DNA of 64,000 bases from Paenibacillus_AR sp051594765 (lineage in GTDB: Bacteria > Bacillota > Bacilli > Paenibacillales > NBRC-103111), in the NCBI RefSeq assembly GCF_051594765.1, contig NZ_JBPPGJ010000021.1, positions 38,590 to 102,589 on the forward strand, in the 5' to 3' direction. The notes below the pieces were generated by a model. The model made no database searches, had not been told where the DNA came from, and was given only the letters and a program-made list of their open reading frames with translations. Made by a program: the position numbers and the translations under genes. This document shows, one piece after another, positions 1 to 9,180 of the stretch. The first letter of the stretch is position 1. Each line of letters begins with the position of its first letter.

Positions 1-1
1 C

Positions 2-1039
2 TTCGATCTCTACCGCCAGTTCTCCCGCCGATTCATGAATCTGGCCTACAGCTATTCGCCTCTGCTCGAGGCCATGTCCATCGATGAATGCTTCGTGGAT
101 ATCACGGGCTCGAAGCAGTTCGGCACGCCGCTTGCAATTGCAGAGGAGCTGCAGCGTCGCATTCGGACCGAGCTGGGCCTGCCCTGCTCCATCGGAATCG
201 CTCCGAACAAGCTGCTGGCCAAGATGGCGTCAGATATGAAGAAGCCGAACGGTATATCCGTTCTCCGCCTGCGGGATGTGCCGTCGGTCCTGTGGGATAT
301 GCCCTGTTCCTATCTGTACGGAATCGGAAGCCGGACGGCTGAGAAGCTGTCCAAGCTGTCCATCCGGACCATCGGCGAGCTGGCCAAGACGGACGAGAGC
401 TTCCTGATGGCCCACTTCGGCATCGTAGGCGCGTGGCTGCACCGGGCGGCAAACGGATTGGACGATACCCCGGTGAACCCCGAGCAGGAGCCGAGCAAAT
501 CCATCGGCCACACGACGACCCTTCCGAAGGATCTGACGGATTCCGGCGAGGTGAACCGGGTGTTCCTGAATCTGGCCGATCAGGTCTGCCGGAGAATTCG
601 CAGGCAGGGGCTGTTGGCCTCCACGGTCCAGATCACCATCCGCAATCCCAGCATGAAGACCATCACCCGTTCGGTTACGCTGGAGCGGCCGACGGAGGAT
701 GCGGACGAGGTGTATAAGACCGCCTGCCAGCTCTATGCCAAGCATTGGAGGAACGGCCAGCCGATCCGGCTCCTGGGGATCACCCTCCAGAACCTGGATG
801 ACAAGTCGAAGGCCGCGGTCCAGCTGGATCTGTTCGACTTCGAGAAGCAGCCTAAGCGGGAGCAGCTGAACCGGGTCATGGACCAGCTCCGGGATAAGTT
901 CGGCGAGGATGCGGTGCTGACGGCGGGTATGCTGGGGGATGATCCTTCTACGCTTATCCGGAACCATAAGGTACGCGGAACCTCCCTTCAAATGGATCAT
1001 CTGAAGCTGCAAGGATTCGGAGAGGATAGCGCAAAATAG
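2..1039 (+). CDS. dinB: DNA polymerase IV (Y family), 5' partial
   Basis: Error-prone translesion DNA polymerase that copies past lesions and extends mispaired ends. The reading frame is already open at base 2 and has no start in the window, so the N-terminal palm residues lie upstream. Visible are the catalytic palm motif SIDECFVDIT (about residues 23-32 of the visible part), the IGIAPNKLLAKMASDMKKP segment typical of Y-family palms, the helix-hairpin-helix region around YGIGSRTAEKLSKLSI, and a C-terminal little-finger domain. The late segment QLDLFDFEKQPKR resembles the clamp-binding peptides of DinB proteins (inference). The gene ends before an AT-rich spacer carrying the ferredoxin promoter. 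Confidence 0.95.
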   Translation, partial: FDLYRQFSRRFMNLAYSYSPLLEAMSIDECFVDITGSKQFGTPLAIAEELQRRIRTELGLPCSIGIAPNKLLAKMASDMKKPNGISVLRLRDVPSVLWDMPCSYLYGIGSRTAEKLSKLSIRTIGELAKTDESFLMAHFGIVGAWLHRAANGLDDTPVNPEQEPSKSIGHTTTLPKDLTDSGEVNRVFLNLADQVCRRIRRQGLLASTVQITIRNPSMKTITRSVTLERPTEDADEVYKTACQLYAKHWRNGQPIRLLGITLQNLDDKSKAAVQLDLFDFEKQPKREQLNRVMDQLRDKFGEDAVLTAGMLGDDPSTLIRNHKVRGTSLQMDHLKLQGFGEDSAK

Positions 1040-1096
1040 CTGTCGATAAACAATTTTTGATCGATTTTGGATATCAATAAGATCTTGTACAAGTAT

Positions 1097-1125
1097 TTGA
1101 ACTTTCTATGAATTTGTATTATAGT
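1097..1125 (+). promoter_or_regulatory. Promoter of the ferredoxin gene
   Basis: Sigma-A-type promoter: -35 TTGAAC at 1097-1102, 17-bp spacer, -10 TATAGT at 1120-1125. It lies 37 bp before the ferredoxin start, which has a strong AGGAGGA ribosome binding site. Confidence 0.7.
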
Positions 1126-1161
1126 ATCTGATGAGGATAACAATGAGGAGGAATTATCACA

Positions 1162-1398
1162 ATGGCGAAATATACTTGGGTAGACAAAGAAACCTGCATT
1201 GCATGCGGCGCTTGCGGCGCAACTGCACCGGATATCTATGATTACGACGACGAGGGCCTGGCTGAAGTCATCTTCGAAGGCGACGGCAACAAAGGCGTAA
1301 CCGAGATTCCGGAAGATCTGTTCGACGATCTGCAGGATGCCCAAGACGGCTGCCCGACCGACTCCATCAAAGTCGCGGACGCTCCGTTCAACAAATAA
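1162..1398 (+). CDS. fer: Ferredoxin, [4Fe-4S]
   Basis: Small soluble electron carrier of 78 residues. The N-terminal CIACGAC motif (Cys12, Cys15, Cys18) and the later Cys in DGCPTDSIKV supply four ligands for one [4Fe-4S] cluster. The sequence is very close to the Bacillus Fer protein (MAKYTxVDKxTCIACGACG start, acidic middle, CPTDSIKVAD end). A near-perfect AGGAGG site precedes the ATG. The gene is monocistronic, with its own promoter upstream and a terminator immediately downstream. The physiological partner, for example a P450, desaturase or reductase, cannot be told from this neighbourhood. Confidence 0.95.
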   Translation: MAKYTWVDKETCIACGACGATAPDIYDYDDEGLAEVIFEGDGNKGVTEIPEDLFDDLQDAQDGCPTDSIKVADAPFNK

Positions 1399-1412
1399 TT
1401 CCAACCTAAATG

Positions 1413-1447
1413 ACCGCCGTTCCTCAATGGAACGGCGGTTTTCATTT
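1413..1447. terminator. Bidirectional terminator, ferredoxin / cyclase
   Basis: An 11-bp perfect stem (1413-1423 with 1429-1439) and 5-nt loop followed by TTTTCATTTTT. It sits between the convergent ferredoxin and adenylyl cyclase genes and could serve both. Confidence 0.85.
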
Positions 1448-1459
1448 TTAGAGGCGCTG

Positions 1460-3253
1460 CTATTTAGGTGCCTTAATGTGACCCAACACTTCGTACAGCT
1501 TGATGCCGACGGATTTGCCCTTCATCATCTTCTCGCCGACAAACTGGTATTCGAAATAGTCCTTGGTGCGCTCGTAGGTGGCTTCGGACACGAGCACCTG
1601 ATTCGGTTGGGTGTTGGATTCGATCCGGGCCGCCGTATTGACATTGTCGCCGATAGCGGTGTAGTCCACTCTCAGGTAGGAGCCGATATTGCCCACAACG
1701 ACAGGTCCGGTGTTGATGCCGATGCCAACCGCGATTGTTACCTGGTACCGGTCCATAATATCCTGGCGGACCTTCTCCATGCCCTTCTGAATCTCGTATG
1801 CCGTCTTCACGGCGTAATACTCATGATGCTTCACGTCCAGAGGGGCGTTGAAGAGAATCATGGCGGCGTCACCGATGAACTTGTCGATGGTGCCGTGATT
1901 TTCCAGCGTCTTCTCCGTGATCAGGTTGAACATCATGTTCAGGAACCCGACCACTTCCTCCGGAGACAGCTTCTCGGACAGAGGGGTGAAGCCCCGGACG
2001 TCGAGGAACAGGATGGTCAGCTCCTTGCTGATGCCGCCCAATTGGATCTCCTGGTCCGTTGCGGCAATCTCCTTGACGAGATCGGGAGAGATATAGCGCC
2101 CGAACTGCTTGGTGATGTAGTGCCGCTGCTTCGTTTCATAGAAGGTCTTGATGGCGATGTTGACCAGATAAGAGAAGAGCATGGCGATCAACGGATAAGC
2201 GGCGTTGACATCCTTCTCCATGGAGGAGAACATCCAGTATTGGCCGGCCAGAATGACGGCGGCGGAGACCGCTACCAGGAGCATGCCGAGGATCGGCTTC
2301 AAGCGCCAGGCGATCGCAGCCATCAGCGCCACCATGGCCAGCATCCAGATTCGGGTCACAGTGCGGTTCTCGAACTCCACCTTGCCGCCGTTCAACAGCT
2401 GGTGGATGATATTCGCATGGGCATATACCAGCTTGGTCCGCTTCTCGATGGGGGTCGTTCCGTCATCATTCTCGAAGCCGGAGGCCGTGAAGCCGATCAG
2501 CACGATCCGGTCCTTCAGCTTGACGCTGCCCTTCAGCACCTCGGTAAACGGAAGCATCTGAATATTGCTGGAGTAGAGGTTGTAGCGGATGTTCATTTCC
2601 TGGCCGGGGAAGCGGGACAGGATCTCTTGGACGTTGGCGCCCGCCAGCTCCGCCGTCTTTAAGGCCAGCGAGGGAAGAACACCCTGCGGTGTTTCCACCT
2701 GCAGCCAGGTTTTCCGGATCACGCTGTCGTCGTCCAGGTTGGCGTTGATCAGGGCGGTTTGGGCCTTTTGACCCAATTCCGGGATGGGGGTGATTAGGCT
2801 TTTGGATTGAATCAGCTTGTCCTTGCTCCGCTTGGTGATGTTATCATTGTTGACGGCGTTATAATTCCCGTCGAACACGGCTTGGGACGGAAGGATGACG
2901 TTCTTGTGCTTAGCCAGCTCATCGGCGAAGGCCTTGTCGCTGTCCGCATTTCCCTTGGCATTGAACATGACGTCGAAGGCAATGACCTTGGCGCCCTGCT
3001 TCTCCAGGTTCTGCAGCAAAGGCACATAGACCTTGCGGTCCCAAGGCCAAGCTCCGATTTCCTGCAGGGACTGGTCGTCAATGCCGACAACCACAATGTC
3101 ATGCCGGTAGTCCGAGTCGGCGGACTTGGACATATTGAAGTCGTACAGCGCCCGGCTCAGAACATCGAAGGTATTGAAGCCGAAGAAGAACAGGACCAGG
3201 ATGACGACGGCCAGGTTGCCCCAGATGCCGGTGAGTAACTGCTTTTTTTTCAT
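1460..3253 (-). CDS. CHASE2-domain class III adenylyl cyclase
   Basis: Membrane receptor of 597 residues predicted to make cAMP from ATP in response to an extracytoplasmic signal. Order: an N-terminal membrane helix (about 9-30), an extracellular CHASE2 domain (about 30-290), a cluster of three membrane helices (about 300-370), then a class III cyclase domain (about 410-590). The catalytic domain has the first metal aspartate in LFLDVRGFT, the second in IDKFIGDAAM, and the NVNTAARIE transition-state segment. Lys in TIDKF and Asp in AIGDNVN are the adenine-selecting pair, so adenylyl rather than guanylyl activity is inferred. It is transcribed away from the FecR-domain gene, a recurring neighbour of CHASE2 proteins. 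Confidence 0.9.
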   Translation of the reverse strand: MKKKQLLTGIWGNLAVVILVLFFFGFNTFDVLSRALYDFNMSKSADSDYRHDIVVVGIDDQSLQEIGAWPWDRKVYVPLLQNLEKQGAKVIAFDVMFNAKGNADSDKAFADELAKHKNVILPSQAVFDGNYNAVNNDNITKRSKDKLIQSKSLITPIPELGQKAQTALINANLDDDSVIRKTWLQVETPQGVLPSLALKTAELAGANVQEILSRFPGQEMNIRYNLYSSNIQMLPFTEVLKGSVKLKDRIVLIGFTASGFENDDGTTPIEKRTKLVYAHANIIHQLLNGGKVEFENRTVTRIWMLAMVALMAAIAWRLKPILGMLLVAVSAAVILAGQYWMFSSMEKDVNAAYPLIAMLFSYLVNIAIKTFYETKQRHYITKQFGRYISPDLVKEIAATDQEIQLGGISKELTILFLDVRGFTPLSEKLSPEEVVGFLNMMFNLITEKTLENHGTIDKFIGDAAMILFNAPLDVKHHEYYAVKTAYEIQKGMEKVRQDIMDRYQVTIAVGIGINTGPVVVGNIGSYLRVDYTAIGDNVNTAARIESNTQPNQVLVSEATYERTKDYFEYQFVGEKMMKGKSVGIKLYEVLGHIKAPK

Positions 3254-3427
3254 TCGTCCACCTACCGTACTATCTATTGGAATGATTCTATTTCTATCCC
3301 AAACAATAATATAAAAGACCTATGGAGTAAACAGAAAAAAAGGTGTGTTCCGACACATTTTGGCCTTAACGCCTCTAGTAAATCTGCATATCCCTACTTG
3401 CACTAACATTTTACGACAAAGATGCCA

Positions 3428-3456
3428 TTGTCATTATGCTAGAATGACTTTAAAAT
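3428..3456 (+). promoter_or_regulatory. Promoter of the FecR-domain gene
   Basis: -35 TTGTCA at 3428-3433, 17-bp spacer, -10 TAAAAT at 3451-3456. It lies in the AT-rich divergent region between the cyclase and the FecR-domain gene. Confidence 0.55.
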
Positions 3457-3524
3457 AGTGGTTATAGATGGGTTGGCAGATTGAATCCGTTTAGGAGAAC
3501 TTGGAGGAGAGGGGCTTTAATAAC

Positions 3525-5606
3525 GTGCAGAAAAATATGAGCCGACCGGCAAAGCGAATGTCCTGGCTGTCTATGGCGCTAAGCTTCGTAATGATGTTCT
3601 CGCTCTTGGTCAGCGTGGCGGCTGAAACCGCAGAGGCCAAGTCCAGCCGGCTGGCGGTGATCACCGACGTCGGGGGAGACGCGACGGTGCAGGCCGCAGG
3701 CGCATCCCAGGCGTACGACGCGTACACCAACATGGGCTTGAACCAGGGGGATCTGATCGTCACGGGGGCGAATTCCTACGTGGTCCTGAAGATCAAGGAC
3801 ACGGATGACGAGCTGACCATCGGCGCCGATTCCGAAGTATACATATCTGAGCTGGCCAAGAAAGGCTCCGGCAAGTCCTCCAAGCTGAAGATGTGGGCGG
3901 GCTCCGTCTGGTCCAGCGTGAAGAAGCTGGTGTCCGACGACGACGAGCTTCAAGTGGAGACGCCTACGGCGGTCATGGCCGTTCAGGGCACGAATTACCT
4001 GGTAACGGTCAATCCGAAGACGAAGGAAACCTCCGTCATCGTTGCGTCGGGCGTGGTACGGGTCGATTCTTCATCCGTTCTTGCTGATCCCGAATCTCAG
4101 CAGACGATGAACACCCAGGAGAACCGGTATGTTCTCGTATACCCGGCCCAGCAGATCAACCTCGACAAGCGTGATGAGGTGAAGGATCTTCGGACGAAGG
4201 TGGAATTCATTGATATGGGTTCCCTGGTGAACCAAGCACCTCCGAAGGTTCTGGAATCCATCATTAAGAATAAGGCGGAGATCGATAAGGAAAACGCCGA
4301 ATTCCTCGAGAAGCAGAAGCAGCAGCTGGAGCAGAACGTCCATCGTCCTGCGGGCTCGACCCTGTTGATCAAGGATCAAAGCGACTTGGACAAGATCGGC
4401 AAGAACCTGGACAACCTGGTCGGCAATCTGGCCAAGGCAGCCATCGACGAGAAGAAGATCCAGCAGAAGACCATCGACGAGGCGAACAAGAAGATCGATG
4501 ATCCTCTGAAGAAGCTGGATCTCTCCAAGGTCGAGCAATTGGACAAGACTGCGGGCAGCGATCCGGAGCTGGAGAAGCTGAAGGCGTCGCAAAAAGCCGC
4601 GGCCGATGCGGAGAAGCTGCGCCAGCAGGCGGAAGAGCAGCGGCGGCTGCTGGACATGCAGGCTCGTCTCGAGGCGGTGCTGAAGCAAATCGAGAATGAG
4701 AAGAAAGCGCTGGATGAAGCCAACAAAAAGGCTCAGGAAGAGCTGCAGAGACAAGCGGAAGCAGCGTATCTCCAATCCTTGACCGAGGCGGAGAAGGCGA
4801 AGTTCGAGGAGTCGAAGAAGAACCTGGGGAACCAAACGGCGAACCCGGCGCCTGTAACGCAGACCCCGACCGGAACGTCCAACGAAACTCCGTCCAACAG
4901 TACGACCTCTGTAACATGGAGCTCGCCCGTCTCGGCCACACAGGGGCTGCCCGCTACCGTCACCGCCAGAGCGGTGGACGCGGATGGCGTGGCACAGGTC
5001 CAATTCTTCGTAAGCTGGAACGGAAGCACGACCCCGATCTCCGGCAGCGTATCCAAGTCGGGCGACGATTATTCTATCGCATGGACGCCATACCAGAGCG
5101 GAACGGCAACCCTGATTGCGCGGGTGACGGATTCCGCCGGCCAAGTCTATGAGTCGACGAAGCAGGTTTCCGTCAGCCCACAGACCGGGGTCCAGCTGCA
5201 ATTTACGAGTCCTCCCGCTTCCAACACCGGCACCCTGTCCGTCAGTCTTCAGGGCTATGATTACAAGGCCATTCAAATTCACTTCCTGACGGCAGGCCAG
5301 CGGATCGTCACCACCACGGAGCCGGTCTCCGATGTCTTCGACCCCACGTCCAATACAGCCTCCTACGTCAGCGGGCTGAACGAATATTCGGATGGTAACG
5401 GCAATTATGAGTATGTCTTCGCCGCAATGAATACCAACGGAACGGCCAATATGTCCGGTGCCCAGGTTCTGCGGGCCGTGATCCAGAAGCAGGTCTCGCC
5501 CTTCACCATCACTCTGGCTTTCATTAAGATTGTGAAATCGGACGGCACCGTGGTCGAGCTCACGCCGACGAACCTCTCGGCAGTCGTAACCGGAGCCTCC
5601 AGCTGA
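3525..5606 (+). CDS. Secreted FecR-domain protein with coiled coil and Ig-like domain
   Basis: Predicted exported scaffold or sensor of about 693 residues. A signal peptide (MQKNMSRPAKRMSWLSMALS onward, cleavage near AEAKS) is followed by a FecR domain (about 35-190). A long charged Lys/Glu/Gln-rich coiled coil (about 225-440), a Thr/Ser/Pro/Asn linker and an Ig-like domain (about 460-560) come next, then a C-terminal beta-rich part. I chose GTG 3525 because GGAGAGGGG sits about 10 nt before it; TTG 3501 and ATG 3537 are in frame. The NHL/stalk gene follows after 32 bp, so the two probably form an operon. In Gram-positives such FecR proteins are not TonB regulators; a surface role is inferred. 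Confidence 0.8.
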   Translation: MQKNMSRPAKRMSWLSMALSFVMMFSLLVSVAAETAEAKSSRLAVITDVGGDATVQAAGASQAYDAYTNMGLNQGDLIVTGANSYVVLKIKDTDDELTIGADSEVYISELAKKGSGKSSKLKMWAGSVWSSVKKLVSDDDELQVETPTAVMAVQGTNYLVTVNPKTKETSVIVASGVVRVDSSSVLADPESQQTMNTQENRYVLVYPAQQINLDKRDEVKDLRTKVEFIDMGSLVNQAPPKVLESIIKNKAEIDKENAEFLEKQKQQLEQNVHRPAGSTLLIKDQSDLDKIGKNLDNLVGNLAKAAIDEKKIQQKTIDEANKKIDDPLKKLDLSKVEQLDKTAGSDPELEKLKASQKAAADAEKLRQQAEEQRRLLDMQARLEAVLKQIENEKKALDEANKKAQEELQRQAEAAYLQSLTEAEKAKFEESKKNLGNQTANPAPVTQTPTGTSNETPSNSTTSVTWSSPVSATQGLPATVTARAVDADGVAQVQFFVSWNGSTTPISGSVSKSGDDYSIAWTPYQSGTATLIARVTDSAGQVYESTKQVSVSPQTGVQLQFTSPPASNTGTLSVSLQGYDYKAIQIHFLTAGQRIVTTTEPVSDVFDPTSNTASYVSGLNEYSDGNGNYEYVFAAMNTNGTANMSGAQVLRAVIQKQVSPFTITLAFIKIVKSDGTVVELTPTNLSAVVTGASS

Positions 5607-5638
5607 CGGACAGAATTTATCGACTAAAGGAGAAGCCT

Positions 5639-7264
5639 ATGAATAGGATACTATCGATTCTCGGAATCTCCGTACTGGCCTCCTCCCTGGCGGGGGGAGC
5701 CGGTGCGGCGGCCGCCGAGCTGAGCAAGCAAGCGCTGGTGGCGGACGGTGGACGGTGGATGACGGAAACCACCGTCTATGCCGGAACCGGCGATCTGGGC
5801 GTAACGGATGGGCTGAACCTGGAGTCCACCTTCCGGATGCCGGAGAGCATCGCCTTGGCTGCGGACGGCAGCCTCCTGGTATCCGATTCGAGGAATCAGG
5901 TGATCCGGAAGCTGACGGGCGAACGCACCTCCCTGTATGCCGGCGTGAACCTGCTGAAGGATGCCAAGGGATTCCCGGTGGGTGGTCTTGCCGACGGTCA
6001 AGCCGAGGCCTCCTTCTTCAACCAGCCGGCAGGTCTGGCCGTGGATGCGCAGGGCAGCGTGTATGTAGCTGACGCGGGGAACCATGCGATCCGCAAGATC
6101 AGCGCGGGCGGCCAAGTCACAACACTGGCCGGCGGCGGGGTGCTGGGCCGGACGGACGGCCAAGGCAAGAACGCCCGCTTCCACACCCCCAAGGATGTGG
6201 CGGTTGCGGCGGACGGCAGCGTGTTTGTGGCGGATACCTTGAACCACCTGATCCGCAAGGTCGCTCCGGACGGAACGGTCACCACCCTGAATGCGTCTTC
6301 CGCCCGTGTGGTGGAGGTGTTCCCGGGCAATGCCGTTGCAGCGGGAGATTACCGGGACGGCGACTTGAAGAGCGCCAAGTTCAACGAGCCCTCCGGCTTG
6401 GCTCTGGACGCCAAGGGCAATCTGTACGTGAGCGATACCGGGAACCAGCGGATTCGCTACATCGATCTGAAGGCGGGAACCGTCACCACGGTGGCCGGCG
6501 GCGGACTTACGGCAGGCAAAGTTTACCCTGACGCCGATCTCTACGCCGCAGGGGACTATGCGGACGGCCAAGCCGCCGACGCCCGGTTCGACTTCCCGGC
6601 CGGTATCGCGGTAACGGCGGAAGGCGGCCTGCTTATCGCCGATTCGATGAACCACTCCGTCCGTTACCTGAAGGACGGTACGGTCCGGACCCTGGCGGGC
6701 AAATCCAATCAGTTCCCCGGCGAGGAGGACGGAATCGAGGGCTACGGCGAGCTGCATGCGCCTTCGGACGTGGTGGAGCTGGCTGACGGCCGGATTCTGG
6801 TGGCCGATGCGTTCAACAACCGGATCCGGATGATTCGTCTGAGCCAGCTTCCCTCCGGCATTGCTGCAGACGGCTCCATTCATGTGGTGCTGAATGGCAA
6901 GACTCTCCGATTCGAGGTCGCTCCGGAATACTCGGCGGAAGGCCGGACGATGGTTCCGGTGCGGGCCATTGCCGAAGCAGCCGGCTATGAGGTGACCTAC
7001 AAGCAGGTGGGCGCGGCTGAATATGTCGGATTGGCGGACAAGAAGATCGCCGTGGAGATGGCCATCGGCCAAGCCTCCGTGAAGCGGACCGAAGCGGGCA
7101 AGGCCGCCAAGGAAGTGAAGGTAGACGCGGCACCGTATCTCAAGCAGGACCGGACCTTGGTCCCCCTCCGCTTCTTCGCGGAGAATCTGGGGATCGACGT
7201 CCAATGGGACGAGCAGACGAGCACCGCTGTCCTGAGGAGCCAGACCTTCGTGAAAGCGGAGTAG
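5639..7264 (+). CDS. Secreted NHL-repeat protein with C-terminal stalk domain
   Basis: Exported 541-residue protein. A signal peptide (cleavage near GAAAAEL) precedes about six NHL-type repeats (about 45-395), each carrying an LLVSDSRNQVIRKL or VYVADAGNHAIRKI-like core, expected to fold as a beta-propeller. The C-terminal 125 residues match the copper amine oxidase N-terminal-like stalk domain (GRTMVPVRAIAEAAGYEV, then DRTLVPLRFFAENLGIDVQWD), common in Paenibacillus surface proteins and not evidence of oxidase activity. AAAGGAG lies 8 nt before the ATG. It is co-oriented with the FecR protein and ends at a strong terminator. A binding or adhesion role is inferred. Confidence 0.85.
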   Translation: MNRILSILGISVLASSLAGGAGAAAAELSKQALVADGGRWMTETTVYAGTGDLGVTDGLNLESTFRMPESIALAADGSLLVSDSRNQVIRKLTGERTSLYAGVNLLKDAKGFPVGGLADGQAEASFFNQPAGLAVDAQGSVYVADAGNHAIRKISAGGQVTTLAGGGVLGRTDGQGKNARFHTPKDVAVAADGSVFVADTLNHLIRKVAPDGTVTTLNASSARVVEVFPGNAVAAGDYRDGDLKSAKFNEPSGLALDAKGNLYVSDTGNQRIRYIDLKAGTVTTVAGGGLTAGKVYPDADLYAAGDYADGQAADARFDFPAGIAVTAEGGLLIADSMNHSVRYLKDGTVRTLAGKSNQFPGEEDGIEGYGELHAPSDVVELADGRILVADAFNNRIRMIRLSQLPSGIAADGSIHVVLNGKTLRFEVAPEYSAEGRTMVPVRAIAEAAGYEVTYKQVGAAEYVGLADKKIAVEMAIGQASVKRTEAGKAAKEVKVDAAPYLKQDRTLVPLRFFAENLGIDVQWDEQTSTAVLRSQTFVKAE

Positions 7265-7284
7265 ATACATGGAGTAGTGAGTGG

Positions 7285-7317
7285 AACCCGATGCCGACAG
7301 CATCGGGTTGTTTTTTT
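7285..7317 (+). terminator. Terminator of the FecR-NHL operon
   Basis: 10-bp perfect stem (7285-7294 with 7300-7309), 5-nt loop, then seven consecutive T. Confidence 0.9.
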
Positions 7318-7389
7318 GAGGCAAGGGTTCAAGATTGGACGGTCATTTACCGATATAAGGAAGGAGAACACCACCGGGAGGGAATGCGG

Positions 7390-8856
7390 ATGAATGACAA
7401 GAACCCGGACGAGCAGCTTCAGGCTTTCTTCGAGCACAATCCCTTGAATGACGATATGGACTATCTGAAGAGCTACGTGAAGGACCACCCCGAGAATAAG
7501 ATGGGCTGGTATCTGCTGGGGAAGGCCTATGAAGCAAGGAATAAGCCGGGCAAGGCCAAGTATTGTTACGCCCAGTCCGGCGAAGTATACGAGGCCTTCG
7601 AGAAGCGCAAGGTGGAGCTGGGCCTGCTGGAGGAATTCAAGGCCGACCGCCCGGTATTGCCCGGACAGAAGGATCGCAGAAGGCCTCTGTACCGGACCTT
7701 GAGGCTGTCCGCCGCGGTCGGGGTTGCTTTGATGATGGGATCTTTTTTTCATACAGACGGGAAGGAAGGAACCGCCGGCTCCGGAGAGGACGCAACGAAG
7801 CCGTTCCATGTATCGGATGGAGCCGGAGGAGCGAAGGAGGGAACGGCCTGGCCACAAGGCCCCCAAGTGCTCTATATGAACCCGGTATTCCCGTTGTCCC
7901 AGGATGCGGTATGGAAGCAGTTTCTGCTCTCGGGCAGCGTGAAGAACCGGACGACCCTCTTGGCGGAGGGGAAGCTGACCTCCGACGGGAAGTGGGTCAA
8001 CGGGCTGCGGAAGCCGGAGCTTCTGGCGAGCGGAACCACGCCGGCTGAGGGCGGAGAGCTGCGGGTGGTCTACCGCCGGGCGGAGCTGTGCAATTGCACC
8101 CCGGATAAGGATGGCGACGCGGAGGCGGCGGTGGAGCGCTGGGTGACCGAGCGGGAGGAAACCGTTCTCGTGGAATCGGCCGTTCGGGCCTATCAATCGA
8201 GATACGGAGGTGCGCTTCCAGCAGAGCTGGATGGGCTGGTCCGGGATTATCCCCATAATATTCTGCCGGGGTATACAGAGGGGATGAAGCGGGTTTATAA
8301 GGACATTCTGGCACGGTCCCGTTCCGGAGCTCAAGAGGCGGGAGGGGGCAATTGGCCTGGATATACGGCAGGGGGAACGGTTCGGAAGCAAGCGGCAGGA
8401 GAGGGCTATCTGGAGGCACCCCTGGAGATTATTGTGGACAAGAGCGCGTTCCGCCTGGCCTTGGTCAGCGGAAGCGTGATCCTTCGAAGCTATCCGGTGG
8501 GGCTGGGCGGTGCCCGGACTCCGGAGGGGGTCTTCACGATCAGTGACAAGGTCAAGAATCCCAACGGGAGAGACGACGGGGACTTCGGCTCCAGAGGCAT
8601 GCAGCTCTCGGATACGGACTACGCGATCCACGGAACAAAAGAGCCGAGGAGCATTGGAGAAAACCGCTCACTCGGCTGCATTCGAATGTTAAAGGAAGAT
8701 ATCGAGGAGCTGTTCGACATGACCCCGTCCGGCACGAAGGTAACCATCGGTACGGGACTGCTGCCGCCTGAGACGCTCCGCAAAGAGAAGACCTTCCGCC
8801 TGCCCGCCCTAAGGGAGGAGCGGAACCCGAGCAAGATCTATCACTGGCTGGATTAA
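7390..8856 (+). CDS. Membrane-anchored L,D-transpeptidase (YkuD domain)
   Basis: Predicted peptidoglycan cross-linking or protein-attaching L,D-transpeptidase, 488 residues. The cytoplasmic N-terminus carries a TPR-like segment (about 20-75, DHPENKMGWYLLGKAYEARN), a single membrane helix follows (about 105-125), then an extracellular linker. The C-terminal YkuD domain (about 335-465) contains the diagnostic HGTKEP and SLGCIRM motifs; catalytic Cys is about residue 430. The frame is open from 7204 through the upstream terminator, so the longest ORF start is unrealistic. ATG 7390 has GGAGGG 7 nt upstream; ATG 7384 is the alternative. The gene ends overlapping a small convergent gene by 4 bp. 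Confidence 0.88.
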   Translation: MNDKNPDEQLQAFFEHNPLNDDMDYLKSYVKDHPENKMGWYLLGKAYEARNKPGKAKYCYAQSGEVYEAFEKRKVELGLLEEFKADRPVLPGQKDRRRPLYRTLRLSAAVGVALMMGSFFHTDGKEGTAGSGEDATKPFHVSDGAGGAKEGTAWPQGPQVLYMNPVFPLSQDAVWKQFLLSGSVKNRTTLLAEGKLTSDGKWVNGLRKPELLASGTTPAEGGELRVVYRRAELCNCTPDKDGDAEAAVERWVTEREETVLVESAVRAYQSRYGGALPAELDGLVRDYPHNILPGYTEGMKRVYKDILARSRSGAQEAGGGNWPGYTAGGTVRKQAAGEGYLEAPLEIIVDKSAFRLALVSGSVILRSYPVGLGGARTPEGVFTISDKVKNPNGRDDGDFGSRGMQLSDTDYAIHGTKEPRSIGENRSLGCIRMLKEDIEELFDMTPSGTKVTIGTGLLPPETLRKEKTFRLPALREERNPSKIYHWLD

Positions 8857-8987
8857 CCGTTTACAATTAGAAGCACAGCCATAACGATGACGATGACCGC
8901 CACGATGGCGCTTACCCAGATCAGGGCCTTCTTGTTCACGCCGGAATCCTTACTCTTGCGGTGCAGTACGGGTGCTTGTCTCTTCAT
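8853..8987 (-). CDS. Small single-pass membrane protein
   Basis: A 44-residue protein: basic cytoplasmic N-terminus (MKRQAPVLHRKSKDSGVNKK), then one hydrophobic helix (ALIWVSAIVAVIVIVMAVLL) reaching the C-terminus. AGAGGAAGGA lies upstream of the ATG at 8987, which I prefer to the longer reading frame from 9059 because the extra N-terminus is unlike a protein and has no ribosome site. The family is not recognised. It converges on the L,D-transpeptidase gene with a 4-bp overlap. Confidence 0.6.
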   Translation of the reverse strand: MKRQAPVLHRKSKDSGVNKKALIWVSAIVAVIVIVMAVLLIVNG

Positions 8988-9180
8988 GCGAAATTCAATC
9001 CTTCCTCTGAATGATTGGTTTGCATTTATTCTACCATAGAACCCGGCGCAAGCCCACATCCCGTCTGGAAATTCCCGTTAGGAGCTTGTGGCGCCTCTTC
9101 CATTTTTTCTTTGAAAACAGTAAACTGTTCGTTAGGATAGAATGTTTATTAATTAAGAAGACGGACAGGAGAGTGCCCAC

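Noticed and set aside
1337..2662. 441-codon plus-strand frame opposite the cyclase
   Set aside because: His/Asp/Leu-rich antisense translation of the cyclase, with no ribosome site.
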